Assembly (NCBI GenBank): GCA_910585745.1
Contig: CAJUFM010000005.1
Location: 1-64,000 of the forward strand
Direction of reading: 5' to 3'
Length of the DNA: 64,000 bases
Origin: an uncultured Eubacterium sp.
GTDB lineage: Bacteria; Bacillota; Clostridia; Lachnospirales; Lachnospiraceae
The notes beneath the pieces were generated by a model. The model did no database searches, was not told where the DNA came from, and saw only the letters and a program-made list of their open reading frames with translations. A program made the position numbers and the translations under genes. Below, piece by piece: positions 37,414-45,439 of this stretch (positions are counted from its first letter, which is position 1; the number at the start of each line of letters is the position of its first letter).

Positions 37414-37617
37414 ATGACAGTGACTCCAGATATTACAGCAAAATTAGAATCCTTATCATCTGACGATTACAAGATGGTAGTCATGCTAATTGATCGACTA
37501 ACAGATAAGCCTTCTTCCATATTAAAGGCAGCCCGTGAGAAATATTTGCAAAAAAATCCCATGACAATGGAAGAAATTGACGAAGAGATACAAAATTATA
37601 GGAGTGAGAAACAATAA
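37414..37617 (+). CDS. Antitoxin of a PIN-family toxin-antitoxin pair
   Basis: A 67-residue protein with 'ITAKLESLSSDDYKMVVMLI' as a helical N-terminus and a charged C-terminal tail 'REKYLQKNPMTMEEIDEEIQ' that would wrap the toxin. AGGAGGTG lies upstream, with a consensus promoter ahead. The stop and the toxin start overlap by one base (TAATG), the usual coupling of toxin-antitoxin operons. A decayed copy of its C-terminal half is found at 36860-36966. It probably also binds its own promoter, as such antitoxins do. Confidence 0.75.
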   Translation: MTVTPDITAKLESLSSDDYKMVVMLIDRLTDKPSSILKAAREKYLQKNPMTMEEIDEEIQNYRSEKQ

Positions 37618-37991
37618 TGAGATTAGTTGTTGATACAAATATTATTGTATCTGCCTTGCTGTCCTCAGAAAGCAAGGCTTTTCAATTATTATCGGATGTT
37701 TTAGATGGAAAATATATCGTTTTAATCAGTGAAGAAATATTTAAAGAATATGAGGATGTGCTTTCACGAGACAAATTTGGTTTTGATAGCGATATCATAA
37801 ATTTTCTTCTCAACTGGTTTAGAGAGAATGCCGTTTGGGTTGAAGTTTTAGAATCGGATGCTCCAATGAAAGATGAAAAAGATAGAGTTTTTTATGACCT
37901 TGCTAAATCGTGTAAGGCAAGACTGGTAACAGGAAATATTAAGCACTATCCCGTTGATGAACTGGTAACAGCCCTATGGGAGTTGACATAG
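37617..37991 (+). CDS. PIN-domain toxin (COG1569-like ribonuclease)
   Basis: A 124-residue PIN nuclease. The first acidic residue is Asp6 in 'LVVDTNIIVSALLS', Glu40 lies in 'ISEEIFKEYEDVL', the third acidic cluster is 'DEKDRVFYDLA', and 'RLVTGNIKHYP' is the C-terminal strand typical of this subfamily (TGN rather than TGD). It is translationally coupled to the antitoxin. PIN toxins cut RNA when free of the antitoxin and help retain mobile elements or stop phage growth. It is intact and full length. Confidence 0.88.
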   Translation: MRLVVDTNIIVSALLSSESKAFQLLSDVLDGKYIVLISEEIFKEYEDVLSRDKFGFDSDIINFLLNWFRENAVWVEVLESDAPMKDEKDRVFYDLAKSCKARLVTGNIKHYPVDELVTALWELT

Positions 37992-38050
37992 AAAATACTT
38001 TTCCATCATAAACCAAATAACCTAAATAGAGAAAAGAGGGAGATTCAATA

Positions 38051-39400
38051 ATGGAAGTAAAAACATGCTCAATAATGTATAACGCAAGCGTAGACCTGCT
38101 CAAAATAAATTTGCAGGATAATTATAAGTTTAAAAAGCGGTTTCTAAGTGAGCAAACTCTACTTACGTTTTTTGACGAAACTCCTATGGGATTGCGAAGG
38201 AAATATCAACAAGCCTGTTTAGACGAGGACTTAACGATAATAACAGTAGAATCCGATTTCAATGTATCTGAACAAGAAATCTCAGAATTAGATTATGAAC
38301 AGCCATTTGAACTCAAACTACTTAAACAATTAGACCGCCAGATTCGTTTAATTCGCTTGGTATGCGACTGCACCCTCCATTTTTCAGAATTCAGATATAC
38401 ATTGACATCCTCTGAAAATAGAACCATAGGAACCATTCCACATATTGACCGTGTAATTTGGAAAACTAATGAACCTTTCTCTATCAATGACAGCCAACTT
38501 GATTTAATTCAAAATTGTTTTGCTAACCGTTATCCTTTTATAAATGACTGGGTGTATAAGGTATATGACTTTTTTGATTCCTCTTTTTTATTCAATGACG
38601 AAAAAGCTCTTGTAATACTGATTACAGCATTTGAAATGGTTTTTCTGAAAAGAGACCGATGCCAAAAGAAAGAAATCCTTGCCAGACGCAGCGCAGTATA
38701 CTTTGGCAATTCTGATGAAGAGATAAAAGAAATATATAAAAAAATGAAACTATGCTATTCAACTCGCAGTAATTATGTGCACGAGGGTAAATCAATTCAG
38801 AATTCAGATAATGAAGTCCATTTTCTTCGTAATTTACTGAGAAAGTTTATCTTAAATAACAAAGACAACCATTTATTGACAAAGAATTCTTTTAAACAAG
38901 CGCAAATTTCTAAAGTGAAAAATTGCCTTTTATTCCCTCCCATAACGTGTTTAGAAGAACCTCCCATTAATACTAATCCTTATTCAGAAGGAAAATTTCA
39001 ATTGTGGTGGCACCACTTATTTGCAAAACCAATACAACATATAGGATTTAATGATTTGCGGAAATTTTATTGGAACATCGATTTGGGAGATAACCTAACC
39101 GTTGATGTCTATATAGACGAGTGGTCATATCTTCGACCTCATTTTCACTTAATAGGAGAAAATTTTCATACCATTTTACGATTAGATAAACCGAAATACT
39201 ATAATCACGGATATTCAATTGGCTTTCTCAATAATAATCAAGTGACAAATCTGTACGAATGGATTTATGCACATTATAAAAACACTTCAGATAACGCTTG
39301 GAATACAATGGCTGCACATTGGAATTTCTCAAAAAATACATATTATAAAGTGAAGTCTGGATTATTTCCAAATTATAAAGAATTACTTTCAAACGGTTGA
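38051..39400 (+). CDS. ApeA-like HEPN protein with C-terminal DUF4160-like segment (candidate defence RNase)
   Basis: A 449-residue soluble protein. Residues about 190-275 look like an ApeA-type HEPN domain: helix 'LVILITAFEMVFLKRDRCQK', 'ILARRSAVYFGNSDEEIKEI', then 'RSNYVHEGK' with the RxxxxH catalytic pair Arg239/His244. The N-terminal 180 residues are an uncharacterised beta-rich region, as in ApeA proteins. The C-terminal 'YLRPHFHLIGENFHTIL' (about 355-380) recalls the DUF4160 'PPHFH' motif. GAGGGAG precedes the ATG. It lies 59 bases after the PIN toxin in the tRNA-borne island. Inferred role: abortive-infection RNase. The domain calls are from motif memory. Confidence 0.65.
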   Translation: MEVKTCSIMYNASVDLLKINLQDNYKFKKRFLSEQTLLTFFDETPMGLRRKYQQACLDEDLTIITVESDFNVSEQEISELDYEQPFELKLLKQLDRQIRLIRLVCDCTLHFSEFRYTLTSSENRTIGTIPHIDRVIWKTNEPFSINDSQLDLIQNCFANRYPFINDWVYKVYDFFDSSFLFNDEKALVILITAFEMVFLKRDRCQKKEILARRSAVYFGNSDEEIKEIYKKMKLCYSTRSNYVHEGKSIQNSDNEVHFLRNLLRKFILNNKDNHLLTKNSFKQAQISKVKNCLLFPPITCLEEPPINTNPYSEGKFQLWWHHLFAKPIQHIGFNDLRKFYWNIDLGDNLTVDVYIDEWSYLRPHFHLIGENFHTILRLDKPKYYNHGYSIGFLNNNQVTNLYEWIYAHYKNTSDNAWNTMAAHWNFSKNTYYKVKSGLFPNYKELLSNG

Positions 39401-39403
39401 GAT

Positions 39404-39428
39404 GCAAAATGTTTGGTTTCTAACACTT
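39404..39428 (+). repeat. 25-bp direct repeat, right copy
   Basis: Differs from 37090-37114 by two C-to-T changes. Translated, it reads 'KMFGF' followed by a stop where the left copy has 'QHL'. It lies four bases after the stop of the HEPN gene. Confidence 0.6.
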
Positions 39429-39575
39429 TTCTAACACCACCCCACCAAATCAAGCATTCCCACCCCTAAACACACAACCCATCCCAAAAGATAAATCGCT
39501 CCCGAACCCCGAAAACTCAGGCATTCAAAAACATTCCACCCTATTCTGTGACACCGCAGAAAACCCTCACCGCCT

Positions 39576-39608
39576 CCCTCCTAAGGGCTAGTTGCAGGTT
39601 CGATTCCT
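39576..39608 (+). repeat. Right attachment-like repeat (partial tRNA-Arg copy)
   Basis: Exact 33-base copy of the tRNA-Arg anticodon-loop-to-T-arm region (36198-36230). It is not a functional tRNA, since the 5' half and the acceptor 3' strand are absent. The flank 39429-39575 is C-rich and has no gene; 39609-39745 also shows none. Confidence 0.8.
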
Positions 39609-39745
39609 ACTGGCACTGCGAAGATATTAAGCACTCCACTTTACGGCAGGACTCACCACGAACTTTTGTGCTTACATTCCAGACCAGCAATCTCTGTGTT
39701 TTAATCTGCATAAACAAAATCCCACAGATTTTTACTCCTGTAAGT

Positions 39746-40121
39746 TTATGCATCCATAGGAAACCAGCGGGAGTTTATACTGAAAGATATAGACTGTAGC
39801 AACTCCACCTTTATTTCTATCTCTCCCCTCTCCAACAGACTTTTAACCTGACTTCGGGATAATCCTAATACCATAGCAATCTGCTTTTCCAAGCGGATCT
39901 TCAATTGATAAGGATTCTTTACCGTGACCACAATCTGATCTCCAAATCCACTGTTTTCTATGATTTCATGCTCCATAACAAAGTCATACTGTAGTCTGTC
40001 AGAAGCAATCTCCACGTTATTTGTCCGAAATAACTGCATACTTTTTCCATACATTTCCGCAAGCTGTTCATCATTGTCCAAAAAACACTGATATTCTTCC
40101 TTTGGTATACAATATCTTTCT
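39746..40121 (-). pseudogene. 5'-truncated gene, DUF1062-like C-terminal part
   Basis: The frame, open from about 40121, reads 'FWIIAERYCIPKEEYQCF', 'LDNDEQLAEMYGKSMQLF', 'QLKIRLEKQIAMVLGLSRSQ' and 'VKSLLERGEIEIK'. The last part has the S4-like 'L.LSRSQVK.LLE.G.I' helix-turn that I associate with DUF1062 proteins. No start codon with ribosome site exists at the 5' end, and an unrelated frame abuts it, so this is the remnant of a longer gene. A methionine at 40081 could initiate a 111-residue product but lacks a site. The family call is tentative. Confidence 0.4.
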
Positions 40122-40136
40122 GCTATAATCCAGAAA

Positions 40137-40292
40137 TCAGTCTCCTTTTCTGGCTATAATAATTGCTGTGCTGCCATCTAATACTTTTTTAATTGCAGAT
40201 CCTGCGTTTTGCAATAACTCTATTGCAATCAGACTGTCTTTCCCTTTGTGGTATAGCGTAACATATTTTAATCCTGCCTTCCACCTCACACA
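40137..40292 (-). pseudogene. Unrecognised gene fragment
   Basis: A stop-bounded frame without start codon reading 'LKYVTLYHKGKDSLIAIELL' and 'AIKKVLDGSTAIIIARKGD'. Its composition looks protein-coding, but it is broken at both ends and joined to the DUF1062-like remnant. Function unknown. Confidence 0.3.
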
Positions 40293-40416
40293 TTTCTACA
40301 AAAAAACATGAGCCAATACAAAGGAGCTATCGCAAAAATCATTACAATGTCTTTTTGCGAAAATCCCTTGGTATCAGCTCATTTTTTACGAACAATAGAT
40401 AGTCCGGAGACTATGC

Positions 40417-40689
40417 CTATTGTTTTCTCATTTTTCTTAGAATACGCTGTATGCTTTTCTCTGACAGAAGGTATTTACAAGCTAATTCCTCTGTCTTGCT
40501 TCCCACAAGATAATCCTTATAAATCTGTCTGTCACGCCTCAAAAGTTCCTGTTTAATTTGTGTGCCTGTTCCCCATGCCTGTCTATGTGATGACTTGCGC
40601 GGAATATAAATACTTTCTCCATCAACATACTGCTGTATCAACTCTATTATCTCAATCGGCAAAATCTCTTCTGCTTTTAAATAGCCCAT
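40417..40689 (-). CDS. CD3324-family (Mor-like) putative DNA-binding protein
   Basis: A 90-residue protein beginning 'MGYLKAEEILPIEIIELIQQ' and 'YVDGESIYIPRK', then an Arg/Lys/Gln-rich stretch and a C-terminal helix-turn-helix 'LACKYLLSEKSIQRILRKM'. This is the pattern of the short CD3324-like proteins of Clostridia, related to the Mor transcription activator. GGGAGG lies six bases before the ATG. The upstream interval holds a 13-bp inverted repeat that could be its operator. It is intact and stands alone. Confidence 0.75.
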   Translation of the reverse strand: MGYLKAEEILPIEIIELIQQYVDGESIYIPRKSSHRQAWGTGTQIKQELLRRDRQIYKDYLVGSKTEELACKYLLSEKSIQRILRKMRKQ

Positions 40690-40719
40690 GTCTGCCTCCC
40701 TAAATTATATTTTGGGGAA

Positions 40720-40765
40720 TAGCATTGGCTATAACAACTATTTTTTACTGCAATAGCCAGTGCTA
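40720..40765. promoter_or_regulatory. Inverted repeat upstream of the CD3324-like gene
   Basis: TAGCATTGGCTAT (40720-40732) pairs with ATAGCCAGTGCTA (40753-40765), one G-T mismatch, with a 20-base AT-rich centre. It lies 31 bases from the start codon, so it is a candidate operator. The rest of the interval to 40975 is AT-rich with no gene. Confidence 0.45.
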
Positions 40766-40975
40766 TGCAAACATTACATATCTTCTCATATACAAATCCC
40801 CTCTTCCTAAATTTATTTAATAATACCATCATTCGTGGAATAAATCAAATTTTTATTTTTCAATATAACCAAAAAAGTAATTATTATAACCGTGGGTATT
40901 ACCAAAGACGGAAAGTTATCCTGCACGGTATATAGAGAAAACGGAAAAGATCCGACATGCTTTCCTACCTTCTTT

Positions 40976-43318
40976 TTATTCTCCTGAAAGCAATGCTCTC
41001 GGTGCAATTTTCCTTATTTTTAAAGACAACAGGCAGACTGTCACAAAGGCAAACAACACAAGCCCACTGCCGGTAGCCGCGATCAATCCGACCGGCACTG
41101 TAAATGTACATTTTACAATTCCGATACCATTTAAAAACAATGCGGTCAACGGGTTGATGATCAGACTGCTCAGTATCAGTCCGGCTATAGCAGATAAAAT
41201 AACAGCAGGCATAAATGACGCAGCCGTCTGCAGGATAAGTTGACCCGTCGTAAATCCAAGAGATTTCAGAATACCGTAATCCATCTGTTTGTTATTGAGC
41301 ATTGTGCGCACAAGCAGATATAATACAAAAACGATAATAATCGCAGACAATATAAGAATAACAATCACAATAATTAACATGAGCGAAACATAGACACCTC
41401 CTGTGCCTTCCAATGTCGCCTGAATATTAATAGCCGAGTTCACTTCTCCCTCATATATTTCCTTCATTTCGGAATTAAACGCATCGATATCCGTTCCGTC
41501 CAGGAGATTAAGATAATATCCTGTGTACATAAGTGTTCCTAACCGTTCATAACCTTTCCGGGTAAATAAACAATCTTTTCCGAGATTGTTGCTGATCTGT
41601 GTAAAACCACAGATCAGATACTTTTCCTGTTTTCCATTTGCTGTTATTTCAATCTCATCTCCGACTTTGAGCCCGCTTTCTTTTGCATATTTTGCAGCAA
41701 TCGCAATTTCGTTATCGTATTTGGGGAATCTACCCTCAAATACGACACTTTGATTGTTTGCTTTTGAAAAATCGTCGCAAATCGTTGCCATAAGCTCTGC
41801 GCCTCCCACATGGGATACTTTTAAAGAAGTATAAAGATAAAGCTTTTCCACACGGCTGTCTGCGTTCCTTTCGCGCAAAAAGTCATCTTCCGCTTCAGCC
41901 TGTACACTAATACAGCTATCTGCAATTTCACCTATGATCAAATTAACAAATGGCTGCCTGTCCATGATCACATTTCTTGTCATCAATCCAGAAAAAACTA
42001 CGATAAGGGATAGTACAAGCATTGTGATACAGACAGTGACATTAAGTTTTACTCCTGAAAGTGCGGTCTTTAAAGCAAGGGCGAGATTAAGAGGTACTTT
42101 GGTCTTTTCAAGGGGAACACGATTGCTTTTAAAATTATGTGTTTGAATACCGGAGCGAAGTGCAACGATAGGTTCGATCTTTTTGATTCTGCGTGACGCA
42201 AACCATACAGCAAAGGTGACCGCACCACCCAGAATGATAAGTGAAATCATAAAGGGCAGCGGCAGGAAGTGCATGGCATAGGGGATTCCCGTCTGTAGGA
42301 TCATCATTGCGTTGACAGAGGGAAACAGAAGGTACGACAGTCCAATGCCGGCTAGAGCCGACAAGAGAGTCAGACTTAAAAACTGTACTAATAATGTACA
42401 GATCAATTGTCCTGATGTATAACCTGTGGCTTTCAGCGCACCAAGATTTTTCATATTAACCTGAATATAATTTACGATATTCGATACAATCACCACAAGA
42501 GCGATCAGCAGCACGAAAAAGGCCATGGCGCCCATGATTCCCGAACATATCATCTGGGAAATATAGCGGGACTGCCAAACGATATCATAACAGTTGCTCA
42601 TCATATTTATATTCGGCTGCTGTTCTGAAACCGCAGCTTTCAGCGACGCTTCATAGTTGAGATTTTCCGATATATCTTTCAACCGCACTGAGCACAGCGT
42701 TGCCCGTGGCGCCCATTCGCTGCTTTCAAGCTCTGCATATTTATCTTCCGTAAGTATGATTTCTGTCAGCGTACAATTATGAGACCCCATCATAATACTG
42801 TTGAAAAAGCCACACACAGTATATGTCTCTTTATGGCTTCCAATGGAAATATCAATTGTCTTCCCTACCGCGATATCATCTGTTTTATAGAGCATGGGAA
42901 GATAAACGCCGCTTGCATATGTTCCTTCTTCAACAATCTCGGTTTTCCCAATAGAACGGGTTAAAGCCGCCTGTTTTTCTAAGAAAACAAACCAGCTGAT
43001 GACTTCCCCGCCGTTGTAAGAAAACATTCCATCCATCTGCCTGCAGTGATCCAGGCTATATTCTGCGGTCCGGTCGTCACCTTCAAGCGTCTGCGACAAG
43101 AACCTTTGAAATTCAACCCCATCTCCGTCTATTGCTAAAGTGACGTGTTCCGCGTTAAATTTGTCATGATACCTTTCAAAGTTTTTCTTATAATCCATAG
43201 AAAGCATCAGCCAGAGATTGAGCATCAAAGAAGCGATTATGATCAGAACGATGATCGAAGCGGTCTGGCCTTTGGATCTGCGGATATTAGAGCGGGCAAT
43301 CAAAATATTTTTTCTCAT
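40976..43318 (-). CDS. ABC transporter permease with two FtsX domains
   Basis: A 780-residue membrane protein. TM1 is near residues 18-40, a large extracellular region runs to about 255, and three TM helices lie at about 260-375. A TM near 410-435 begins the second half, with an extracellular region to about 630 and three final TM helices (about 640-770). This doubled one-plus-three pattern is the MacB/FtsX-type permease of Gram-positive transporters that handle antimicrobial peptides or lipids. The start 'MRKNILIARSN' has GGGGTGGT upstream and lies one base after the ATPase gene stop. It forms a unit with the ATPase and with the upstream two-component system. A short homologous C-terminal remnant is at 47584-47628. 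Confidence 0.9.
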   Translation of the reverse strand: MRKNILIARSNIRRSKGQTASIIVLIIIASLMLNLWLMLSMDYKKNFERYHDKFNAEHVTLAIDGDGVEFQRFLSQTLEGDDRTAEYSLDHCRQMDGMFSYNGGEVISWFVFLEKQAALTRSIGKTEIVEEGTYASGVYLPMLYKTDDIAVGKTIDISIGSHKETYTVCGFFNSIMMGSHNCTLTEIILTEDKYAELESSEWAPRATLCSVRLKDISENLNYEASLKAAVSEQQPNINMMSNCYDIVWQSRYISQMICSGIMGAMAFFVLLIALVVIVSNIVNYIQVNMKNLGALKATGYTSGQLICTLLVQFLSLTLLSALAGIGLSYLLFPSVNAMMILQTGIPYAMHFLPLPFMISLIILGGAVTFAVWFASRRIKKIEPIVALRSGIQTHNFKSNRVPLEKTKVPLNLALALKTALSGVKLNVTVCITMLVLSLIVVFSGLMTRNVIMDRQPFVNLIIGEIADSCISVQAEAEDDFLRERNADSRVEKLYLYTSLKVSHVGGAELMATICDDFSKANNQSVVFEGRFPKYDNEIAIAAKYAKESGLKVGDEIEITANGKQEKYLICGFTQISNNLGKDCLFTRKGYERLGTLMYTGYYLNLLDGTDIDAFNSEMKEIYEGEVNSAINIQATLEGTGGVYVSLMLIIVIVILILSAIIIVFVLYLLVRTMLNNKQMDYGILKSLGFTTGQLILQTAASFMPAVILSAIAGLILSSLIINPLTALFLNGIGIVKCTFTVPVGLIAATGSGLVLFAFVTVCLLSLKIRKIAPRALLSGE

Positions 43319-43319
43319 A

Positions 43320-44078
43320 CTACCACCCCATATCTTTCAAAAATGCGGAAAGCTTTTCATGCCTCTGACTGTCACCACATGAATATCTTCCCAGATTACA
43401 TTCACCTAAGATAACACCATCCTTCAAATACAGAATACGGTTGCCGCGGCGTGCAGAACGCATATCATGTGTTACCATAATTACGCTCTGTCCCTGCTCA
43501 TTAAAGCCGGTAAGAGTATTTAAAACGTCAAGTCCCGTCTGGGAATTCAGAGCGCCAGTAGGTTCATCTGCAAAAAGAATTTCAGGGCTGTTGATCAGTG
43601 CCCGGACAATTCCCACCCTCTGGGCCTCACCCCCCGAAATCTGTGTCGGAAATTTCTTTTGTGTTTCTTCAGAAATACCTACTGCCCCAAACAATTCTTT
43701 TGCCCTGGCAACAAGTTCATTTTTTTCTTTACTTACGAGAAGCCCCGCAGCAAGCACATTGTCCATAACGCTCATGCTGTCGATCAGATAAATCTGCTGG
43801 AACACAAAACCACAATGATCACGGCGGAACACAGCAAGCTCATCGGAATCCAGGTCAGAAATAACCTTTTCTCCAAAAGTGATCCTGCCAAGGGTGGGCA
43901 TATCCATTCCCGACAAAGCATACAAAAGGGTAGATTTCCCTGCGCCGCTTGCCCCCATGATAACAGTAAAGTCACCTTTATACAGCTGTAAGTCAATATT
44001 CCTCAGAACGTGCTGCAAGGCACCGCTATTTGAAAAGGATTTACTTAATTTTTCAGTTTTTAACAAAATATCATTCAT
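43320..44078 (-). CDS. ABC transporter ATP-binding protein (MacB/LolD type)
   Basis: A 252-residue ATPase with Walker A 'GASGAGKST' (42-50), Q-loop 'FVFQQIYLI', signature 'SGGEAQR', Walker B 'ILFADEP' and H-loop 'MVTHDMR'; all are intact. It pairs with the adjacent FtsX-type permease. AAAGGAGGG precedes the ATG. The 101-base gap upstream holds a promoter with phased repeats, which suggests control by the neighbouring response regulator. Confidence 0.93.
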   Translation of the reverse strand: MNDILLKTEKLSKSFSNSGALQHVLRNIDLQLYKGDFTVIMGASGAGKSTLLYALSGMDMPTLGRITFGEKVISDLDSDELAVFRRDHCGFVFQQIYLIDSMSVMDNVLAAGLLVSKEKNELVARAKELFGAVGISEETQKKFPTQISGGEAQRVGIVRALINSPEILFADEPTGALNSQTGLDVLNTLTGFNEQGQSVIMVTHDMRSARRGNRILYLKDGVILGECNLGRYSCGDSQRHEKLSAFLKDMGW

Positions 44079-44105
44079 TGGACAGCCCTCCTTTTTACAC
44101 GTTTC

Positions 44106-44160
44106 ATTATATATTTTTAAATCTTAACAGTCTTTAGGCAATCCTTAAATATTTCTTAAA
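44106..44160 (-). promoter_or_regulatory. Regulated promoter of the ABC transporter with phased direct repeats
   Basis: Read on the minus strand: TTTAAG (44155-44160), TTTAAG (44144-44149), then imperfect CTAAAG (44132-44137) and GTTAAG (44123-44128), with 9-12 base periods, followed by TATAAT (44106-44111). A good -35 is missing where the repeats lie, as expected for activation by a bound OmpR-type dimer. The regulator at 45436-46116 is the natural candidate. Confidence 0.6.
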
Positions 44161-44179
44161 CCACGGGTATCACATAAAT

Positions 44180-45439
44180 TCAATTCTTCATCAGGATCCA
44201 GACTGTAACCCGCAGTCCAGATGTTCCGTTTTCAATATCCAGCCGTCCATTCATCTTTCTCATACAATAATCAGAAATATATAGTCCCAGTCCTGCACCT
44301 TCGATATTTTTTGTGTTACTTCCGCGCTTAAATTTCTCTTTCAGAAGCGGCAGTTCTGTTTCTTCGACACCTCCGCCGCAGTCCTCTATAGAGACCACAA
44401 GAAAGCAATCCTCCGCGCTTATAGATACATTGATTTTTGTGTCTGCATATTTATAAGAATTTGCAAAGATATTGTCAAACACCTGCTGCAGACGAAGCTT
44501 GTCCGCAAAAAGCATGCAGCCGGGGATATCAGGATGCTGAGCTCTGTGCAAATAATCGGCATTTTCCAGTAATTCCCACAGCTCTGCGCTTTTCATATCG
44601 TTCGGAATCACGGAAAGTTCCTGAAGTTCTTCTAATGTAGCCGAGAACAGATTGGTAACCAGCGTGTTGATCTGATCTGCCTTTTGGATGATCTGCTCAT
44701 AATTACCCCTGCTTTTTTCATCCTCCGCCAGCGCTGATCCTACCTCCGAGGCAGCCTTGATACTTGCAACCGGTGTCTTGATATCATGGGACAGTTTCGC
44801 CACCAGCTCCTTTTTACCCGCGTTTGCCCGCGCCTCTGCAATTCGGGCTTTTTTCAGTTCCGAGCGCATAATATCAAAACTTTCGGTAAATGCACCGAAC
44901 AGATTTTTCCGGTCCATTTCCAGCGGGATATCCAGATTTCCGTCAGCAACGCGCTCCGCAAATTTTTTCAGTTTCCAAAAAGGCCGGATTACCACATGAT
45001 GTATATAGAAAAAATATCCGGCACAAATTCCACACTGCAAAAACAATGCTGCTATAACAACAAAAATGACACTCTGTTTTTCAGATTGAAAAATCAGCGC
45101 GTCGTTATTATAAAGGATAAGTTTTCCAACCATTGATCCTTCTATTTCAATATCAAGAATGGTATCTTTATGTCTGACTGCCATATTCAGGCTCTCACTC
45201 AGTCCTGATCTCGTTTTATACAAAACGGCGCCATCCAAATCAATCACAACGTAATCCATAGCTGAAGGATTAACATGATCCTCAAGAGCATTCCAACTGT
45301 TCTGCACTGTCTGTACTATTTCGTTAACCGCCACTGTATCCTGCCGATCCCCTGTTTTGGAAAGGGAAAAAAGTATGACTACAGCGAGCTCAATGATAAA
45401 AACAGTCAGCATTCCACAGAAAAAAGCACGAGTTTTCAT
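44180..45439 (-). CDS. Membrane sensor histidine kinase
   Basis: A 419-residue kinase with TM1 at about 6-27, an extracellular region to about 125, TM2 at about 125-150, HAMP, then 'KLSHDIKTPVASIKA' with the phospho-His. The ATPase domain has N-box 'DNIFANSYKYADT', G1 'IEDCGGGV' and G2 'GAGLGLYI'. Its ATG overlaps the regulator's stop (ATGA), so both are made together. The substantial extracellular domain suggests direct signal sensing, unlike the short BceS type. Confidence 0.92.
   Translation of the reverse strand: MKTRAFFCGMLTVFIIELAVVILFSLSKTGDRQDTVAVNEIVQTVQNSWNALEDHVNPSAMDYVVIDLDGAVLYKTRSGLSESLNMAVRHKDTILDIEIEGSMVGKLILYNNDALIFQSEKQSVIFVVIAALFLQCGICAGYFFYIHHVVIRPFWKLKKFAERVADGNLDIPLEMDRKNLFGAFTESFDIMRSELKKARIAEARANAGKKELVAKLSHDIKTPVASIKAASEVGSALAEDEKSRGNYEQIIQKADQINTLVTNLFSATLEELQELSVIPNDMKSAELWELLENADYLHRAQHPDIPGCMLFADKLRLQQVFDNIFANSYKYADTKINVSISAEDCFLVVSIEDCGGGVEETELPLLKEKFKRGSNTKNIEGAGLGLYISDYCMRKMNGRLDIENGTSGLRVTVWILMKN

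Noticed and set aside
39576-39608. Second tRNA-Arg gene
   Set aside because: Only the anticodon loop to T-arm region is present; 5' half and acceptor stem are missing, so it is a repeat, not a tRNA gene.
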